Positions 35,270 to 44,200 of a DNA stretch of 64,000 bases are shown here, piece by piece. The stretch is taken from positions 3,894,501 through 3,958,500 of the forward strand of contig NZ_CP158375.1 in the NCBI RefSeq assembly GCF_041021955.1. Reading direction: 5' to 3'. The notes beneath the pieces are model-generated. The model made no database searches. It was not told the origin of the DNA and saw only the letters and a list, made by a program, of their open reading frames with translations. Within the stretch, counting starts at the first letter, position 1. Each line of letters opens with the position of its first letter. The DNA comes from Caulobacter sp. 73W (GTDB lineage Bacteria; Pseudomonadota; Alphaproteobacteria; Caulobacterales; Caulobacteraceae). The position numbers and the translations under genes are program-made.

Positions 35270-36001
35270 ATGAAGACTCTGACCATTGGCCTTGCCGCCG
35301 CCCTGACCATGGGGACGGCCTCCGCCACCCTGGCGCAGTATGACGACAGCTACCGCCAGCAGATGCGCGACTACCGCGCCGACCAGCGGGACTATTACGC
35401 GCAGAACCGCGATTATGAGGCGCAGCGCCGCGAGTATGACCGCCGCCGCGCGGACTATGAGGCCTCTCGCGCCCGATACGACCGCCGCTATGGCTATGGC
35501 GCCTATGTCCGTCGCTATGGCGAGTTCAACTATCCGGCTCCGGCCTATGCCGCCGGGGACTACGGCGCGCCGGTATCGGCCTACTATCGTGACAATCCCT
35601 GCGAACGTCGCGGCGGCAATACGAACAAGACCGCTGGCGGCGTCATCGGCGCTCTGGCCGGTGCGGTCTTGGGCGGCAGCGTGGCCGGCAACGGGGCCAA
35701 GACTGAGGGCGCGGTGCTTGGCGGCGTCGTCGGCGCCATCGCGGGCACCGCGATCGGCAGCAACGCCGACAAGAACGCCCGCTGCGACAACACCGGCTAC
35801 TACTTCGACTATAACCAGACCGTGCCGTACCGCGAGACGGCGGAGGATCGCCGCCTGAGCAACCGTCGCTACGACTATGCCTGGTCCGAGCGCAATCGTT
35901 GCCGTCTGGCGGCCGCGCCGGCGGACTGGGGCGGTCGTACGGAATACCGTTACGTTCGTGTTTGCCCGGACAGCCAAGGGCGCTATCGTATCACTGGCTA
36001 A
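35270..36001 (+). CDS. Secreted protein with Tyr/Arg-rich repeats and a glycine-zipper (17-kDa antigen-like) segment
   Basis: 243 residues from ATG 35270, with GGAGG six bases before it. Signal peptide MKTLTIGLAAALTMGTASATLA. Then a low-complexity stretch with DYRADQRDYYAQNRDYEAQ-type repeats of Tyr, Arg, Asp and Gln (about 26-75). A glycine zipper (about 120-170) follows, GGVIGALAGAVLGGSVAG and VLGGVVGAIAGTAIGSNA, as in Rickettsia 17-kDa outer-membrane antigens, which insert in or associate with the outer membrane. Four or more cysteines frame the zipper. Function unknown; cell-envelope location is likely. Confidence 0.82.
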   Translation: MKTLTIGLAAALTMGTASATLAQYDDSYRQQMRDYRADQRDYYAQNRDYEAQRREYDRRRADYEASRARYDRRYGYGAYVRRYGEFNYPAPAYAAGDYGAPVSAYYRDNPCERRGGNTNKTAGGVIGALAGAVLGGSVAGNGAKTEGAVLGGVVGAIAGTAIGSNADKNARCDNTGYYFDYNQTVPYRETAEDRRLSNRRYDYAWSERNRCRLAAAPADWGGRTEYRYVRVCPDSQGRYRITG

Positions 36002-36013
36002 GCTTGAATACCG

Positions 36014-36047
36014 CGCTCGGGAACCTCGTCGTGCCCGAGCGTCTTTA
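36014..36047 (+). terminator. Terminator after the glycine-zipper gene
   Basis: CGCTCGGG (36014-36021) pairs with CCCGAGCG (36034-36041), then TCTTTAT. It lies 12 bases after the stop. Confidence 0.65.
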
Positions 36048-36092
36048 TCGCTACCTGGGCCGCGTGGGGCGGCGTGAGGCGAGGGCGTCGGC

Positions 36093-37307
36093 TTGAGTGT
36101 TACGGGTTTTGGTCCTTTCGAGTTCGAACCATCCGCGAGCTTGGCGGACCGCAACGCATTTGACGCCGACGGCCGGGTTCGACTGGTCGACACGACCATG
36201 CTGTACGCCCCCCGCAGCGGCGGGGTGAAACGCTATCTCACCAACAAGCGCGCCTGGTTCGCAGCGCATCGCCCGGACGTTCGGCACACCCTCGTGGTCC
36301 CAGGCCCCCGACATGCCCATGACGGTGACGGGGAGGTCTCCATCTACGCAGCGCCGCTGCCATTCGGCGATGGCTATCGCTGGCCCATCGGCAAGCGCAG
36401 CTGGATGGAGCGGCTGATCCGCCAGCGTCCGGACATCATCGAGGCCGGCGACGTCTATACCCCCGGCCTGGCCGCCCTGAAGGCGGGCGACGAGCTGGGC
36501 ATTCCCGTGGTCGGCTTCTGCCACACGGATCTGGGCGCGCTGGCGGCGCTGCATATCGGGGAGTGGGCCGAGAAGCCTGTTCAAAGGCGTTGGGCCGCCA
36601 TCTACCGACAGTTCGCCAAGGTCGTGGCGCCGAGTCGCTTTATCGCCGGCCGCCTGATCGAGGCGGGGGTGGAGGACGCCATTTCCCTGCCGTTGGGCGT
36701 GGATGTCGACGCCTTCAATCCTCAGCGCGCCGATCGAGAGGCGCTGCGCCGGCAACTGGGCCTGTCCGCCGACACACGCTTGCTGGTCTTCGCCGGCCGT
36801 CCGGCGCGGGAAAAGCGCCTGGAGGTGCTGGTCGAGGCGGTGGAGGCGCTTGGTGATCCTTATCGCCTGCTGCTGGTCGGGGCGGGCGCCGGCGCGCCGA
36901 CCTCCGACTTCATCATTCCGATGGACTATCAGAAATCGCCGGCCGAGCTGGCGCGGGTGCTGGCCTCCTGCGACGCCTTCGTCCACGCCAATGACGCCGA
37001 GCCTTTCGGCCTGATCGTGCTAGAGGCCATGGCCTGCGGCCTGCCCGTGGTCGGGGTCAACGCCGGTGGTGTCGCCGAATCCGTGGATTCAGAAGTGGGC
37101 GAACTGGCGGTGGCGTCGGAAGGCGCGGCCATGGCCGAGGCCATCGCCGCTCTGTTCGAACGCGACGTTGCGGCGGTCGGCGCGGCGGCGCGGGCGCGGG
37201 CGGTGGCCCGTCATGCGTGGTCGACGGTGTTCGAGCAGCTTTCCAGCGTCTATGGCCGCCTGACGGATCGCCCGGCCTTTGGTCAGGCGACGATGCTGAG
37301 CGCCTAG
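36093..37307 (+). CDS. GT4-family glycosyltransferase
   Basis: 404-residue GT-B glycosyltransferase. Starts at TTG 36093 with GAGGG nine bases upstream; an ATG at 36198 would lose the first strand. The N-terminal domain has VDTTMLYAPRSGGVKRYL; the C-terminal domain has LLVFAGRPAREKRLEVLVEA and the nucleotide-sugar motif HANDAEPFGLIVLEAMACGLPVVGVNAGG with the E-x7-E pair. No sugar-donor specificity can be read, and no polysaccharide cluster is nearby apart from the terminator-flanked gene position. It probably acts at the inner face of the membrane. Confidence 0.88.
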   Translation: MSVTGFGPFEFEPSASLADRNAFDADGRVRLVDTTMLYAPRSGGVKRYLTNKRAWFAAHRPDVRHTLVVPGPRHAHDGDGEVSIYAAPLPFGDGYRWPIGKRSWMERLIRQRPDIIEAGDVYTPGLAALKAGDELGIPVVGFCHTDLGALAALHIGEWAEKPVQRRWAAIYRQFAKVVAPSRFIAGRLIEAGVEDAISLPLGVDVDAFNPQRADREALRRQLGLSADTRLLVFAGRPAREKRLEVLVEAVEALGDPYRLLLVGAGAGAPTSDFIIPMDYQKSPAELARVLASCDAFVHANDAEPFGLIVLEAMACGLPVVGVNAGGVAESVDSEVGELAVASEGAAMAEAIAALFERDVAAVGAAARARAVARHAWSTVFEQLSSVYGRLTDRPAFGQATMLSA

Positions 37308-37381
37308 CGCGCGACCTTAAGAACTCGAAAGCGGCGGTGCGGCCCGCGCCATAGCGGTCAGAGCTCCTGGAACGGGCTCTC

Positions 37382-38061
37382 ATGGATCGCCGGCTTCTGC
37401 TCCCCATCATGATCGGCCTCTTCGCGCCGGCCAGCGCCCTGGCTGAAGACTGGCGCTGGGCGGGGCGTTTCCTGGCGGCCAGCGAGATCGTCAACGCCAA
37501 GGGCGTGGGCCTGACGGATCGGGATCCCGGCGTGCTGCTGCGGGTGGAGCGGCGGGGCGAGGGCGCCTATGTCGGCGGGCTGATGATGACGGAGAACGGC
37601 TGGGACGATCGTGAGATCGAGGCCGAGATTCTCGCGGGAATCACGCGCTCCATCGGCCCGTATGGGATCGATGCTTCCGCCTACTACAAGTACAGCACGG
37701 GCATGTCGGCGGGGCGGGACCGCGACATGTTCGAGTACCGGCTTGATCTCACACGCCACCAGGGACGAGCTTCGGGGCGTCTGCGCCTGGACTACACGCC
37801 CGACCTGCAGGGGCGCCCCGACGCGGCCTGGTGGGTCGAAGGGCAGGGCGGCTGGCGTGTTTCAACCCGCGCCACGGTGTCAGGCGCGATCGGTCGGCGC
37901 ACGCTGGCCGGCGGACGGGATTCCATTACTGGAACCTGGGCGTCAACTGGCGTCTCGCGCCGACCGTGACGGCCGATCTGCGCTGGTACGACACCGACGC
38001 CAGCGGCCTGGGCCGGAATCACCAGGCCCGGCCGGTGGCCGCCATCATCGCCAGCTTCTAG
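37382..38061 (+). pseudogene. TorF-family putative porin, broken by a frameshift near 37915
   Basis: Outer-membrane porin of the TorF (gcw_chp) type. The first frame starts at ATG 37382 with a signal peptide (MDRRLLLPIMIGLFAPASALA) and runs 195 codons to a TGA at 37967-37969. It then reads SITGTWASTG, unlike the family. One base earlier in phase, from about 37918, the sequence FHYWNLGVNWRLAPTVTADL continues to TAG 38061 and ends in IIASF, with the C-terminal phenylalanine expected of a beta-barrel. The two halves together give about 226 residues, the usual TorF length. A one-base loss, or a two-base gain, in the run GGCGGACGGGA would explain it; sequencing error is not excluded. Confidence 0.75.
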
Positions 38062-38443
38062 AATCGGGCGCGTTCGGCCCGTGGACGCACATCCAGTTCT
38101 GGACGATCGGGCCGGCTTCGCTGACGGCCGTGCGGCGCATCTGGCCGTCATAACGATTTACGACGATCTCGCCCGGCTGGAACGAGCCGCCCGGCGTGAT
38201 GGTGAGCCGATACTCGTAGGCGCTGGTGGCCAGGCCCCCGCTGGGGCCGCCCGGCACATTGGCGAGGGTGAATCGGTTCGCGCCGGGATCCATCAGCAGG
38301 ACCAGGGGCGGGTCGCCTTCCTGCATCACGCATTCCAGCTTGAACTTGGCTGGTGCGGGGGCTTCGGCCTTCTGGGCCGGTTTCTTCTCGCAGGCGGCGA
38401 GAAGGGCGAGGGGAGCGAGAAGTGCGATGGCGTAGGTGCGCAT
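38045..38443 (-). CDS. Hypothetical lipoprotein
   Basis: 132 residues from the ATG at 38443 (MRTYAIALLAPLALLAACEK). The lipobox LLAAC places the lipidated cysteine at residue 18, followed by a flexible KPAQKAEAPAPA linker. No known domain; the mature part has YRLTITPGGSFQPGEI and an NWMCVHGP segment. Its last 17 bases overlap the porin pseudogene convergently. Confidence 0.75.
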   Translation of the reverse strand: MRTYAIALLAPLALLAACEKKPAQKAEAPAPAKFKLECVMQEGDPPLVLLMDPGANRFTLANVPGGPSGGLATSAYEYRLTITPGGSFQPGEIVVNRYDGQMRRTAVSEAGPIVQNWMCVHGPNAPDSRSWR

Positions 38444-38563
38444 GATCGTCCGCGTTGTTGGGCCGCGGCGAATGGCCACGGTTCAGTTCGCTAAACGAGC
38501 TTTGCGGTAAGGAGTTGCCGATGATCGGCCGGACACTTGAAAGAATGGGCACTTCAAAGAAAG

Positions 38564-38640
<77 letters not shown>

Positions 38641-38692
38641 ATTCTTTGTCCGCCGGGGCGGGAAGTGCGTCCCGCCGTGCGGCGAGGGGCGC

Positions 38693-38721
38693 TGTGTAGG
38701 TCTGGTCCCTTTTCGTGTCAA
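38693..38721 (-). promoter_or_regulatory. Promoter of tRNA-Asp
   Basis: On the minus strand a consensus TTGACA (38721-38716) is followed after 17 bases by TACACA (38698-38693). The mature tRNA begins 52 bases further on. Confidence 0.6.
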
Positions 38722-38860
38722 CAGCACTTTCAACGCTTCTGTGGGTAATTTCCGAAAAGCCCGCCAGAAGGCCTTTGCGGCCAAGGATCGCGAGTATGCG
38801 AACCTTGCGTAAGGCGCGACTTTTTAAGAAGCGTTCGCAAGTGCGGCAATGCGCTTGGAA

Positions 38861-38888
38861 CCCTGCGCGCAGGGGGCTAAAAGGCCCC
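38861..38888 (+). promoter_or_regulatory. Two tandem hairpins in the nuoA leader
   Basis: CCCTGCGCGCAGGG (38861-38874) is a perfect palindrome, directly followed by GGGGC-TAAAAG-GCCCC (38873-38888); the two overlap by two bases. They end 20 bases before the nuoA ATG. They could be alternative RNA stems controlling the start of the operon, or remnants of an upstream terminator. Confidence 0.45.
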
Positions 38889-38907
38889 GATTCCAGTAGG
38901 GCCTCCC

Positions 38908-39285
38908 ATGAACGCCTTTCTTCTCCAGTACCTGCCGATTGTGATCTTTTTAGGGATCGCTCTCGTGCTGGGCGCCGGTTTCATTATCGCTGCGGCGCTT
39001 CTCGCCCCGAAGTCTCCGGACCCCGAAAAGCTCTCCGCGTACGAGTGCGGCTTCAACGCATTCGACGACGCGCGGATGAAGTTCGACGTCCAATTCTATC
39101 TGGTCTCGATCCTCTTCATCATCTTCGACCTGGAAGTGGCCTTCCTCTTCCCGTGGGCGGTCTCGCTCATGAAGCTGGCCCGGCCTGAGATGATCTTCGC
39201 CTTCTGGTCGATGATGACCTTTCTGGGCGTCCTGACGGTCGGCTTCATCTACGAATGGAAGAAGGGAGCCCTGGAATGGGAGTGA
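38908..39285 (+). CDS. nuoA: Complex I subunit NuoA
   Basis: 125 residues, three membrane helices, part of the membrane arm joining the quinone site. Signature [25 protein letters not shown] with the loop cysteine and acidic residues, then the helix [17 protein letters not shown]. First gene of the nuo operon; its end overlaps nuoB by ten bases. Confidence 0.97.
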   Translation: MNAFLLQYLPIVIFLGIALVLGAGFIIAAALLAPKSPDPEKLSAYECGFNAFDDARMKFDVQFYLVSILFIIFDLEVAFLFPWAVSLMKLARPEMIFAFWSMMTFLGVLTVGFIYEWKKGALEWE

Positions 39286-39878
39286 TCCTGAACGCCGACG
39301 GCTCGCCCATGAAGGGCTCGAGCTCGCTGGTTCCCGCCCTTTCCGCCGGCCGCACCTCGGTCGAGGGTTATGACCCGAAGATCCACGACCCGTTCTTCGA
39401 CGGCCTATCGGATCAACTGGCCGACAAGGGCTTCGTGACCGCGGCCCTGGACGACGTCGTCACCTGGGCGCGCACCGGCTCGCTGATGTGGATGACCTTC
39501 GGCCTGGCCTGCTGCGCCGTCGAGATGATCCAGATGTCGATGCCGCGCTATGACGTGGAGCGCTACGGCGCCGCGCCGCGCGGTTCGCCCCGCCAGTCGG
39601 ACCTGATGATCGTGGCCGGCACCCTGTGCAACAAGATGGCGCCGGCCCTGCGCAAGGTCTACGACCAGATGCCGGACCCGCGCTACGTGATCAGCATGGG
39701 CTCATGCGCCAACGGCGGCGGCTACTATTACTATAGCTACAGCGTCGTGCGCGGCTGCGACCGGATCGTTCCGGTGGACGTCTACGTCCCGGGCTGCCCG
39801 CCGACCGCCGAGAGCCTGCTCTACGGCATCCTGCAGCTGCAGAAGAAAATCCGCCGCACGGGGACGATCGAGCGATGA
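39276..39878 (+). CDS. nuoB: Complex I subunit NuoB (N2 cluster)
   Basis: 200 residues from ATG 39276, with GGAG before it. Carries the terminal [4Fe-4S] cluster N2: adjacent cysteines in [11 protein letters not shown], then [20 protein letters not shown] and [14 protein letters not shown] give the four ligands. N-terminal ~35 residues are poorly conserved. The stop overlaps nuoC in an ATGA. Confidence 0.97.
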   Translation: MGVILNADGSPMKGSSSLVPALSAGRTSVEGYDPKIHDPFFDGLSDQLADKGFVTAALDDVVTWARTGSLMWMTFGLACCAVEMIQMSMPRYDVERYGAAPRGSPRQSDLMIVAGTLCNKMAPALRKVYDQMPDPRYVISMGSCANGGGYYYYSYSVVRGCDRIVPVDVYVPGCPPTAESLLYGILQLQKKIRRTGTIER

Positions 39879-40486
39879 GCGATCTGAACGCCCTGGGCGA
39901 ATCCATCGTCGCCAACAGCGCCGGCGCCTTGACGTCCTTCAGCATCGCCTATGGCGAGCTGACCGTGGCCGGTCCGGCCAACCGGATCGTCGAGGCCTTG
40001 ACCTTCCTGCGCGACCATCCGGACTGCCAGTTCCAGCAACTGATGGAGCTGACCGCCGTCGACTGGCCGCAGCGCGCCCAGCGCTTCGACGTGGTCTACC
40101 ACCTGCTGTCGCTGACCAAGAACCATCGCATCCGCGTGAAGGTGGCCACCGACGAGGACACTCCCGTTCCGACCGTCACCGGCGTCTACACCGCCGCCGA
40201 CTGGTACGAGCGCGAGGCGTTCGACATGTACGGCGTGTTCTTCGAAGGGCACCCGGACCTGCGCCGCATGCTGACGGACTACGGCTTCCACGGCCATCCG
40301 CTGCGCAAGGACTTCCCGATGACCGGGTACATGGAGCTGCGCTACGACGACGAGCTGAAGCGCGTGGTCTATGAGCCGGTGAAGATCACCGAATTCCGCA
40401 ACTGGGACTTTCTGTCTCCCTGGGAGGGCGCGCAGTACGCCCTGCCGGGTGACGAGAAGGCCGAAAAGCAGGCGGGGGACCGCTGA
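39875..40486 (+). CDS. nuoC: Complex I subunit NuoC (30-kDa type)
   Basis: 203 residues. The conserved block [22 protein letters not shown] is followed by [23 protein letters not shown] and [20 protein letters not shown]. Not fused to nuoD, unlike in Escherichia coli. One-base overlap with nuoD. Confidence 0.97.
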   Translation: MSDLNALGESIVANSAGALTSFSIAYGELTVAGPANRIVEALTFLRDHPDCQFQQLMELTAVDWPQRAQRFDVVYHLLSLTKNHRIRVKVATDEDTPVPTVTGVYTAADWYEREAFDMYGVFFEGHPDLRRMLTDYGFHGHPLRKDFPMTGYMELRYDDELKRVVYEPVKITEFRNWDFLSPWEGAQYALPGDEKAEKQAGDR

Positions 40487-41715
40487 TGGCGACCGAGATC
40501 GTCGAAGCCGCCGTCGCCGCTGGCGAAGGCACGCCGGAAACCCCGGTTCGCAAGTTCACCATCAACTTCGGCCCGCAGCACCCGGCGGCGCACGGCGTGC
40601 TGCGCCTGGTGCTTGAGCTGGACGGCGAGGTCGTGGAGCGGGTCGATCCGCACATCGGCCTGCTGCACCGCGGCACCGAGAAGCTGATGGAGGCCCGCAC
40701 CTACCTCCAGAACATCCCGTACATGGACCGCCTCGACTACGTGGCGCCCATGAACCAGGAACACGCCTTCTGCCTGGCGATCGAAAAGCTGCTGGGTGTG
40801 GACGTGCCGATCCGCGGCTCGCTGATCCGGGTCCTGTACTCGGAAATCGGCCGCATCCTGAACCATCTGCTGAACGTCACGACCCAGGCCATGGACGTCG
40901 GCGCGCTCACCCCGCCGCTGTGGGGCTTCGAAGAGCGCGAGAAGCTGATGGTGTTCTACGAGCGCGCTTCGGGCGCCCGTCTGCACGCCAACTACTTCCG
41001 CCCCGGCGGCGTGCGCCAGGACCTGAGCGACAGCCTGATCGACGACATCGAGGCGTGGGCCAAGGCCTTCCCCGAGAAGATCAACGACATCGACGCCCTG
41101 ATCACCCCGAACCGGATTTTCAAGCAGCGCAACGTCGACATCGGCGTGGTCAGCAAGCAGGAAGCCATGGATTCGGGCTTCTCGGGCGTGATGGTCCGCG
41201 GCTCGAACATCCCGTGGGATCTGCGCCGCAACCAGCCGTACGAGTGCTACGACGACTTCGACTTCGACATCCCGCTGGGCGTGAATGGCGACTGCTATGA
41301 CCGCTACCTGTGCCGGATGCAGGAGATGCGGGAGTCGCTGAAGATCATCCTTCAGTGCACGGATCGCCTGCGCAAGACGCCGGGCCCGGTGCTGACCGAG
41401 GACAACAAGATCGCGCCGCCGCGCCGTGGCGACATGAAGCGGTCGATGGAAAGCCTGATCCACCACTTCAAGCTTTTCACCGAAGGCTTCCGCACGCCGG
41501 AAGGCGAGGTCTACGCCGCCGTCGAAGCCCCCAAGGGCGAATTCGGCATCTACCTCGTCAGCGACGGCACCAACAAACCCTACAAGTGCAAGATCCGCGC
41601 GCCGGGCTTTGCGCACCTTCAAGCCATGGACTGGATGAACCGGGGTCACATGCTGGCGGACGTGTCCGCCATCCTGGGCTCGCTGGACATCGTGTTCGGG
41701 GAAGTCGACCGATGA
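40486..41715 (+). CDS. nuoD: Complex I subunit NuoD (49-kDa type)
   Basis: 409 residues; forms the quinone-reduction site with NuoB. Signature [14 protein letters not shown] near residue 28, [15 protein letters not shown], and the C-terminal [26 protein letters not shown] ending in Arg, the conserved end of the family. Overlaps nuoE by four bases. Confidence 0.97.
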   Translation: MATEIVEAAVAAGEGTPETPVRKFTINFGPQHPAAHGVLRLVLELDGEVVERVDPHIGLLHRGTEKLMEARTYLQNIPYMDRLDYVAPMNQEHAFCLAIEKLLGVDVPIRGSLIRVLYSEIGRILNHLLNVTTQAMDVGALTPPLWGFEEREKLMVFYERASGARLHANYFRPGGVRQDLSDSLIDDIEAWAKAFPEKINDIDALITPNRIFKQRNVDIGVVSKQEAMDSGFSGVMVRGSNIPWDLRRNQPYECYDDFDFDIPLGVNGDCYDRYLCRMQEMRESLKIILQCTDRLRKTPGPVLTEDNKIAPPRRGDMKRSMESLIHHFKLFTEGFRTPEGEVYAAVEAPKGEFGIYLVSDGTNKPYKCKIRAPGFAHLQAMDWMNRGHMLADVSAILGSLDIVFGEVDR

Positions 41716-42398
41716 GCGTGCGTCGCCTCGCAAAAGAACAGCCCGCCAGCTTCGCGTTCGACAAGGACACGAAGGCCAAGGCCGACTGGTGGATCGCCAA
41801 GTATCCGGAATCCCGTCGTCAGTCGGCGGTGATCCCGATCCTTTGGCTGGTGCAGAAGCAGGAAGGCTGGGTCTCCGAGCCGGCCATCCGCGCCATCGCC
41901 GAGCTGCTCGGCATGCCGGTCATCCGCGTTCTGGAAGTGGCCACCTTCTACACCATGTTCCAGCTGGAGCCGGTGGGTAAGGTCGCGTTCGTCCAGCTGT
42001 GCGGCACGACGCCCTGCATGCTGCGCGGCGCCAACGACCTGAAGAAGGTCCTGCGCGAGAAGATCGGCGAGCCGCATCACTGCTCCGCCGACGGCAAGTT
42101 CTCGTGGGAAGAGGTCGAGTGCCTCGGCGCCTGCTCGAACGCACCCATGGCCGCGATCAACGACTATTACTACGAGGACCTGACGCCGGAGACCCTGGCC
42201 AAGATCCTCGACGACTTCGCCGCCGGCAAGAAGCCGAAGCCGGGCTCCTACGTGGGCCGTGGCGCGTCGGAGCCGCATGACGCGATCAAGACCCTGACCG
42301 ACCCGAAGCTGTACGACGGCTCGGCGGCTAAGAAGATCAAGATCCCGAACCTGCCCGAGAAGCCCAAGAAGGCGCCGAAGGCGAAGACCGAAGCCTGA
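41712..42398 (+). CDS. nuoE: Complex I subunit NuoE (24-kDa type)
   Basis: 228 residues, thioredoxin-like domain with the [2Fe-2S] cluster N1a: ligands in [11 protein letters not shown] and [11 protein letters not shown]. The C-terminus extends about 60 residues past the core as a Lys/Pro/Ala tail ([15 protein letters not shown]), usual in alphaproteobacteria but longer than in E. coli. ATGA overlap with nuoD; the stop overlaps the ATG of the next small gene by one base. Confidence 0.96.
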   Translation: MSVRRLAKEQPASFAFDKDTKAKADWWIAKYPESRRQSAVIPILWLVQKQEGWVSEPAIRAIAELLGMPVIRVLEVATFYTMFQLEPVGKVAFVQLCGTTPCMLRGANDLKKVLREKIGEPHHCSADGKFSWEEVECLGACSNAPMAAINDYYYEDLTPETLAKILDDFAAGKKPKPGSYVGRGASEPHDAIKTLTDPKLYDGSAAKKIKIPNLPEKPKKAPKAKTEA

Positions 42399-42619
42399 TG
42401 AACCCAGCCGCCCAGAAGAAGCGTCTGATCCTGATGGTCGCCATCAACCTAGCCTGCTTCATTGCGGCCGGGGCTGCGATCGTGGGTCACGTTTCGATGG
42501 GCGTGGGCTGGCTTCTGCCGGTGTTCGTGATCTGCATCCTGGGCGGCGTCGCGGCTCAGGTCTGGTTCCTGGTTGGCTGGGCCAAGTCCAGCTGTCCGCC
42601 GGCGGGAGGCGCGCAATGA
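42398..42619 (+). CDS. Small two-helix membrane protein inside the nuo operon
   Basis: 73 residues, two hydrophobic helices (about 9-31 and 36-60) with short ends ([19 protein letters not shown]). No known family; not one of the 14 core subunits. One-base overlap with nuoE and a four-base ATGA overlap with the next gene show it is coupled into the operon. May aid assembly or be a loosely attached accessory protein. Confidence 0.75.
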   Translation: MNPAAQKKRLILMVAINLACFIAAGAAIVGHVSMGVGWLLPVFVICILGGVAAQVWFLVGWAKSSCPPAGGAQ

Positions 42620-42873
42620 GCGATCTCGTCCAGCGCCAGACCGAGTACGTGCAGACGCTGCGCATCCTGGGCAAGCGCGAGCGCACCCTGGGCCTGGTGG
42701 CCAGCCTGATCGGCGTCCTGATGCTGATGTGGGCGACTTATCGAGGGGAGGGGGCTCGCTCCCTTCTTGGGTTCTCCGGCGTGGGCGTGGTCGCCCTGGG
42801 CTGGGTCCTGTTTGTTTCCGTCGTGGTTCGCCGGGCGCGCTTCGTCCGTTCGAACCCCTTTCCGCAAAGCTGA
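42616..42873 (+). CDS. Second small two-helix membrane protein inside the nuo operon
   Basis: 85 residues: an amphipathic start (MSDLVQRQTEYVQTLRILGK), helix one (about 24-41), a short RGEGARS loop, helix two (about 49-71) and a basic tail. No known family. Starts in the ATGA overlap with the preceding small gene and ends three bases before nuoF, so it is cotranscribed. Possibly an assembly or accessory factor for complex I. Confidence 0.75.
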   Translation: MSDLVQRQTEYVQTLRILGKRERTLGLVASLIGVLMLMWATYRGEGARSLLGFSGVGVVALGWVLFVSVVVRRARFVRSNPFPQS

Positions 42874-42876
42874 GAC

Positions 42877-44196
42877 ATGGTCGGCATCCTCGAAGACAAG
42901 GACCGCATCTTCACCAACCTCTACGGCCTGCATGACTGGGGCCTTGAGGGCGCGAAGACGCGTGGTTGCTGGAACGGCGTCAAGGACATCCTGGACGCCG
43001 GCCGCGACTGGATCATCGACAACATGAAGGCCTCGGGCCTGCGTGGCCGCGGCGGCGCCGGTTTCTCGACCGGCCTGAAGTGGTCCTTCATGCCCAAGGA
43101 GCTGAAGGAAGGCCGTCCGCACTACCTGGTGGTCAATGCGGACGAGTCCGAGCCAGGCACCTGCAAGGACCGGGAGATCATGCGGCATGATCCGCATCTC
43201 CTGATCGAAGGCTGCCTGATCGCCAGCTTCGCGATGCAGGCTCACGCCTGCTACATCTACATCCGCGGCGAGTACGTGTTCGAGCGCGAGCGCCTGGAGG
43301 CGGCGATCAAGCAGGCCTACGAGGCCAAGCTGGTCGGCAAGAACAACGTTCATGGCTGGGACTTCGACATCTACGTCCACCATGGCGCGGGCGCGTACAT
43401 CTGCGGCGAAGAAACCGCCCTGCTGGAAAGCCTGGAAGGCAAGAAGGGCCAGCCGCGCCTGAAGCCGCCGTTCCCGGCCGGCGCTGGCCTGTACGGCATG
43501 CCCACGACGGTGAACAACGTCGAGAGCATCGCGGTCGCCGGCACGATCCTGCGTCGCGGCGCCGGCTGGTTCTCCAGCTTCGGACGGCCGAACAACACGG
43601 GCACCAAGCTGTTCTGCGTGTCGGGTCATGTGAACCTGCCGTGCAACGTCGAAGAAGCCATGAGCATCCCCTTCCGTCAGCTGATGGAAGACCACTGCGG
43701 CGGCATCCGCGGCGGCTGGGGCAACCTGAAGGCCGTCATCCCGGGCGGCTCGTCCGTGCCGATGATCCCGGCCGAGCAGTGCGAAGACCTGCCGATGGAC
43801 TTCGACGCCCTGCGCGAGCTGCGCTCGGGCCTCGGCACCGCGGCGGTCATCGTCATGGACAAGTCCACCGACCTGGTCCGCGCCATCGCGCGCCTCAGCT
43901 ACTTCTACAAGCACGAGAGCTGCGGCCAGTGCACGCCGTGCCGCGAAGGCACCGGCTGGATGTGGCGGGTCATGGAACGCATGGCCACGGGTGAGGCCGA
44001 CATGAAGGAGATCGATACGCTCCTCGACGTCACCACCCAGGTCGAAGGCCACACCATCTGCGCCCTGGGCGACGCCGCCGCGTGGCCGATCCAGGGCCTG
44101 TTCCGTCACTTCCGTCACGAAGTCGAGGAACGCATCACCTCTTATCGCGCCGGCCGCCCGCATGTGCAGGGCGCCACGCTGATCGCGGCGGAGTAA
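42877..44196 (+). CDS. nuoF: Complex I subunit NuoF (51-kDa, NADH/FMN)
   Basis: 439 residues, the NADH-oxidising subunit. FMN/NADH glycine-rich segment [45 protein letters not shown], and the N3 [4Fe-4S] ligands [15 protein letters not shown] plus a later cysteine in [13 protein letters not shown]. Confidence 0.97.
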   Translation: MVGILEDKDRIFTNLYGLHDWGLEGAKTRGCWNGVKDILDAGRDWIIDNMKASGLRGRGGAGFSTGLKWSFMPKELKEGRPHYLVVNADESEPGTCKDREIMRHDPHLLIEGCLIASFAMQAHACYIYIRGEYVFERERLEAAIKQAYEAKLVGKNNVHGWDFDIYVHHGAGAYICGEETALLESLEGKKGQPRLKPPFPAGAGLYGMPTTVNNVESIAVAGTILRRGAGWFSSFGRPNNTGTKLFCVSGHVNLPCNVEEAMSIPFRQLMEDHCGGIRGGWGNLKAVIPGGSSVPMIPAEQCEDLPMDFDALRELRSGLGTAAVIVMDKSTDLVRAIARLSYFYKHESCGQCTPCREGTGWMWRVMERMATGEADMKEIDTLLDVTTQVEGHTICALGDAAAWPIQGLFRHFRHEVEERITSYRAGRPHVQGATLIAAE

Positions 44197-44200
44197 CGGT

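Noticed and set aside
35340..35520. Tyr/Arg codon repeats in the glycine-zipper gene as a tandem DNA repeat
   Set aside because: The periodicity is loose and protein-level; no exact DNA unit repeats.
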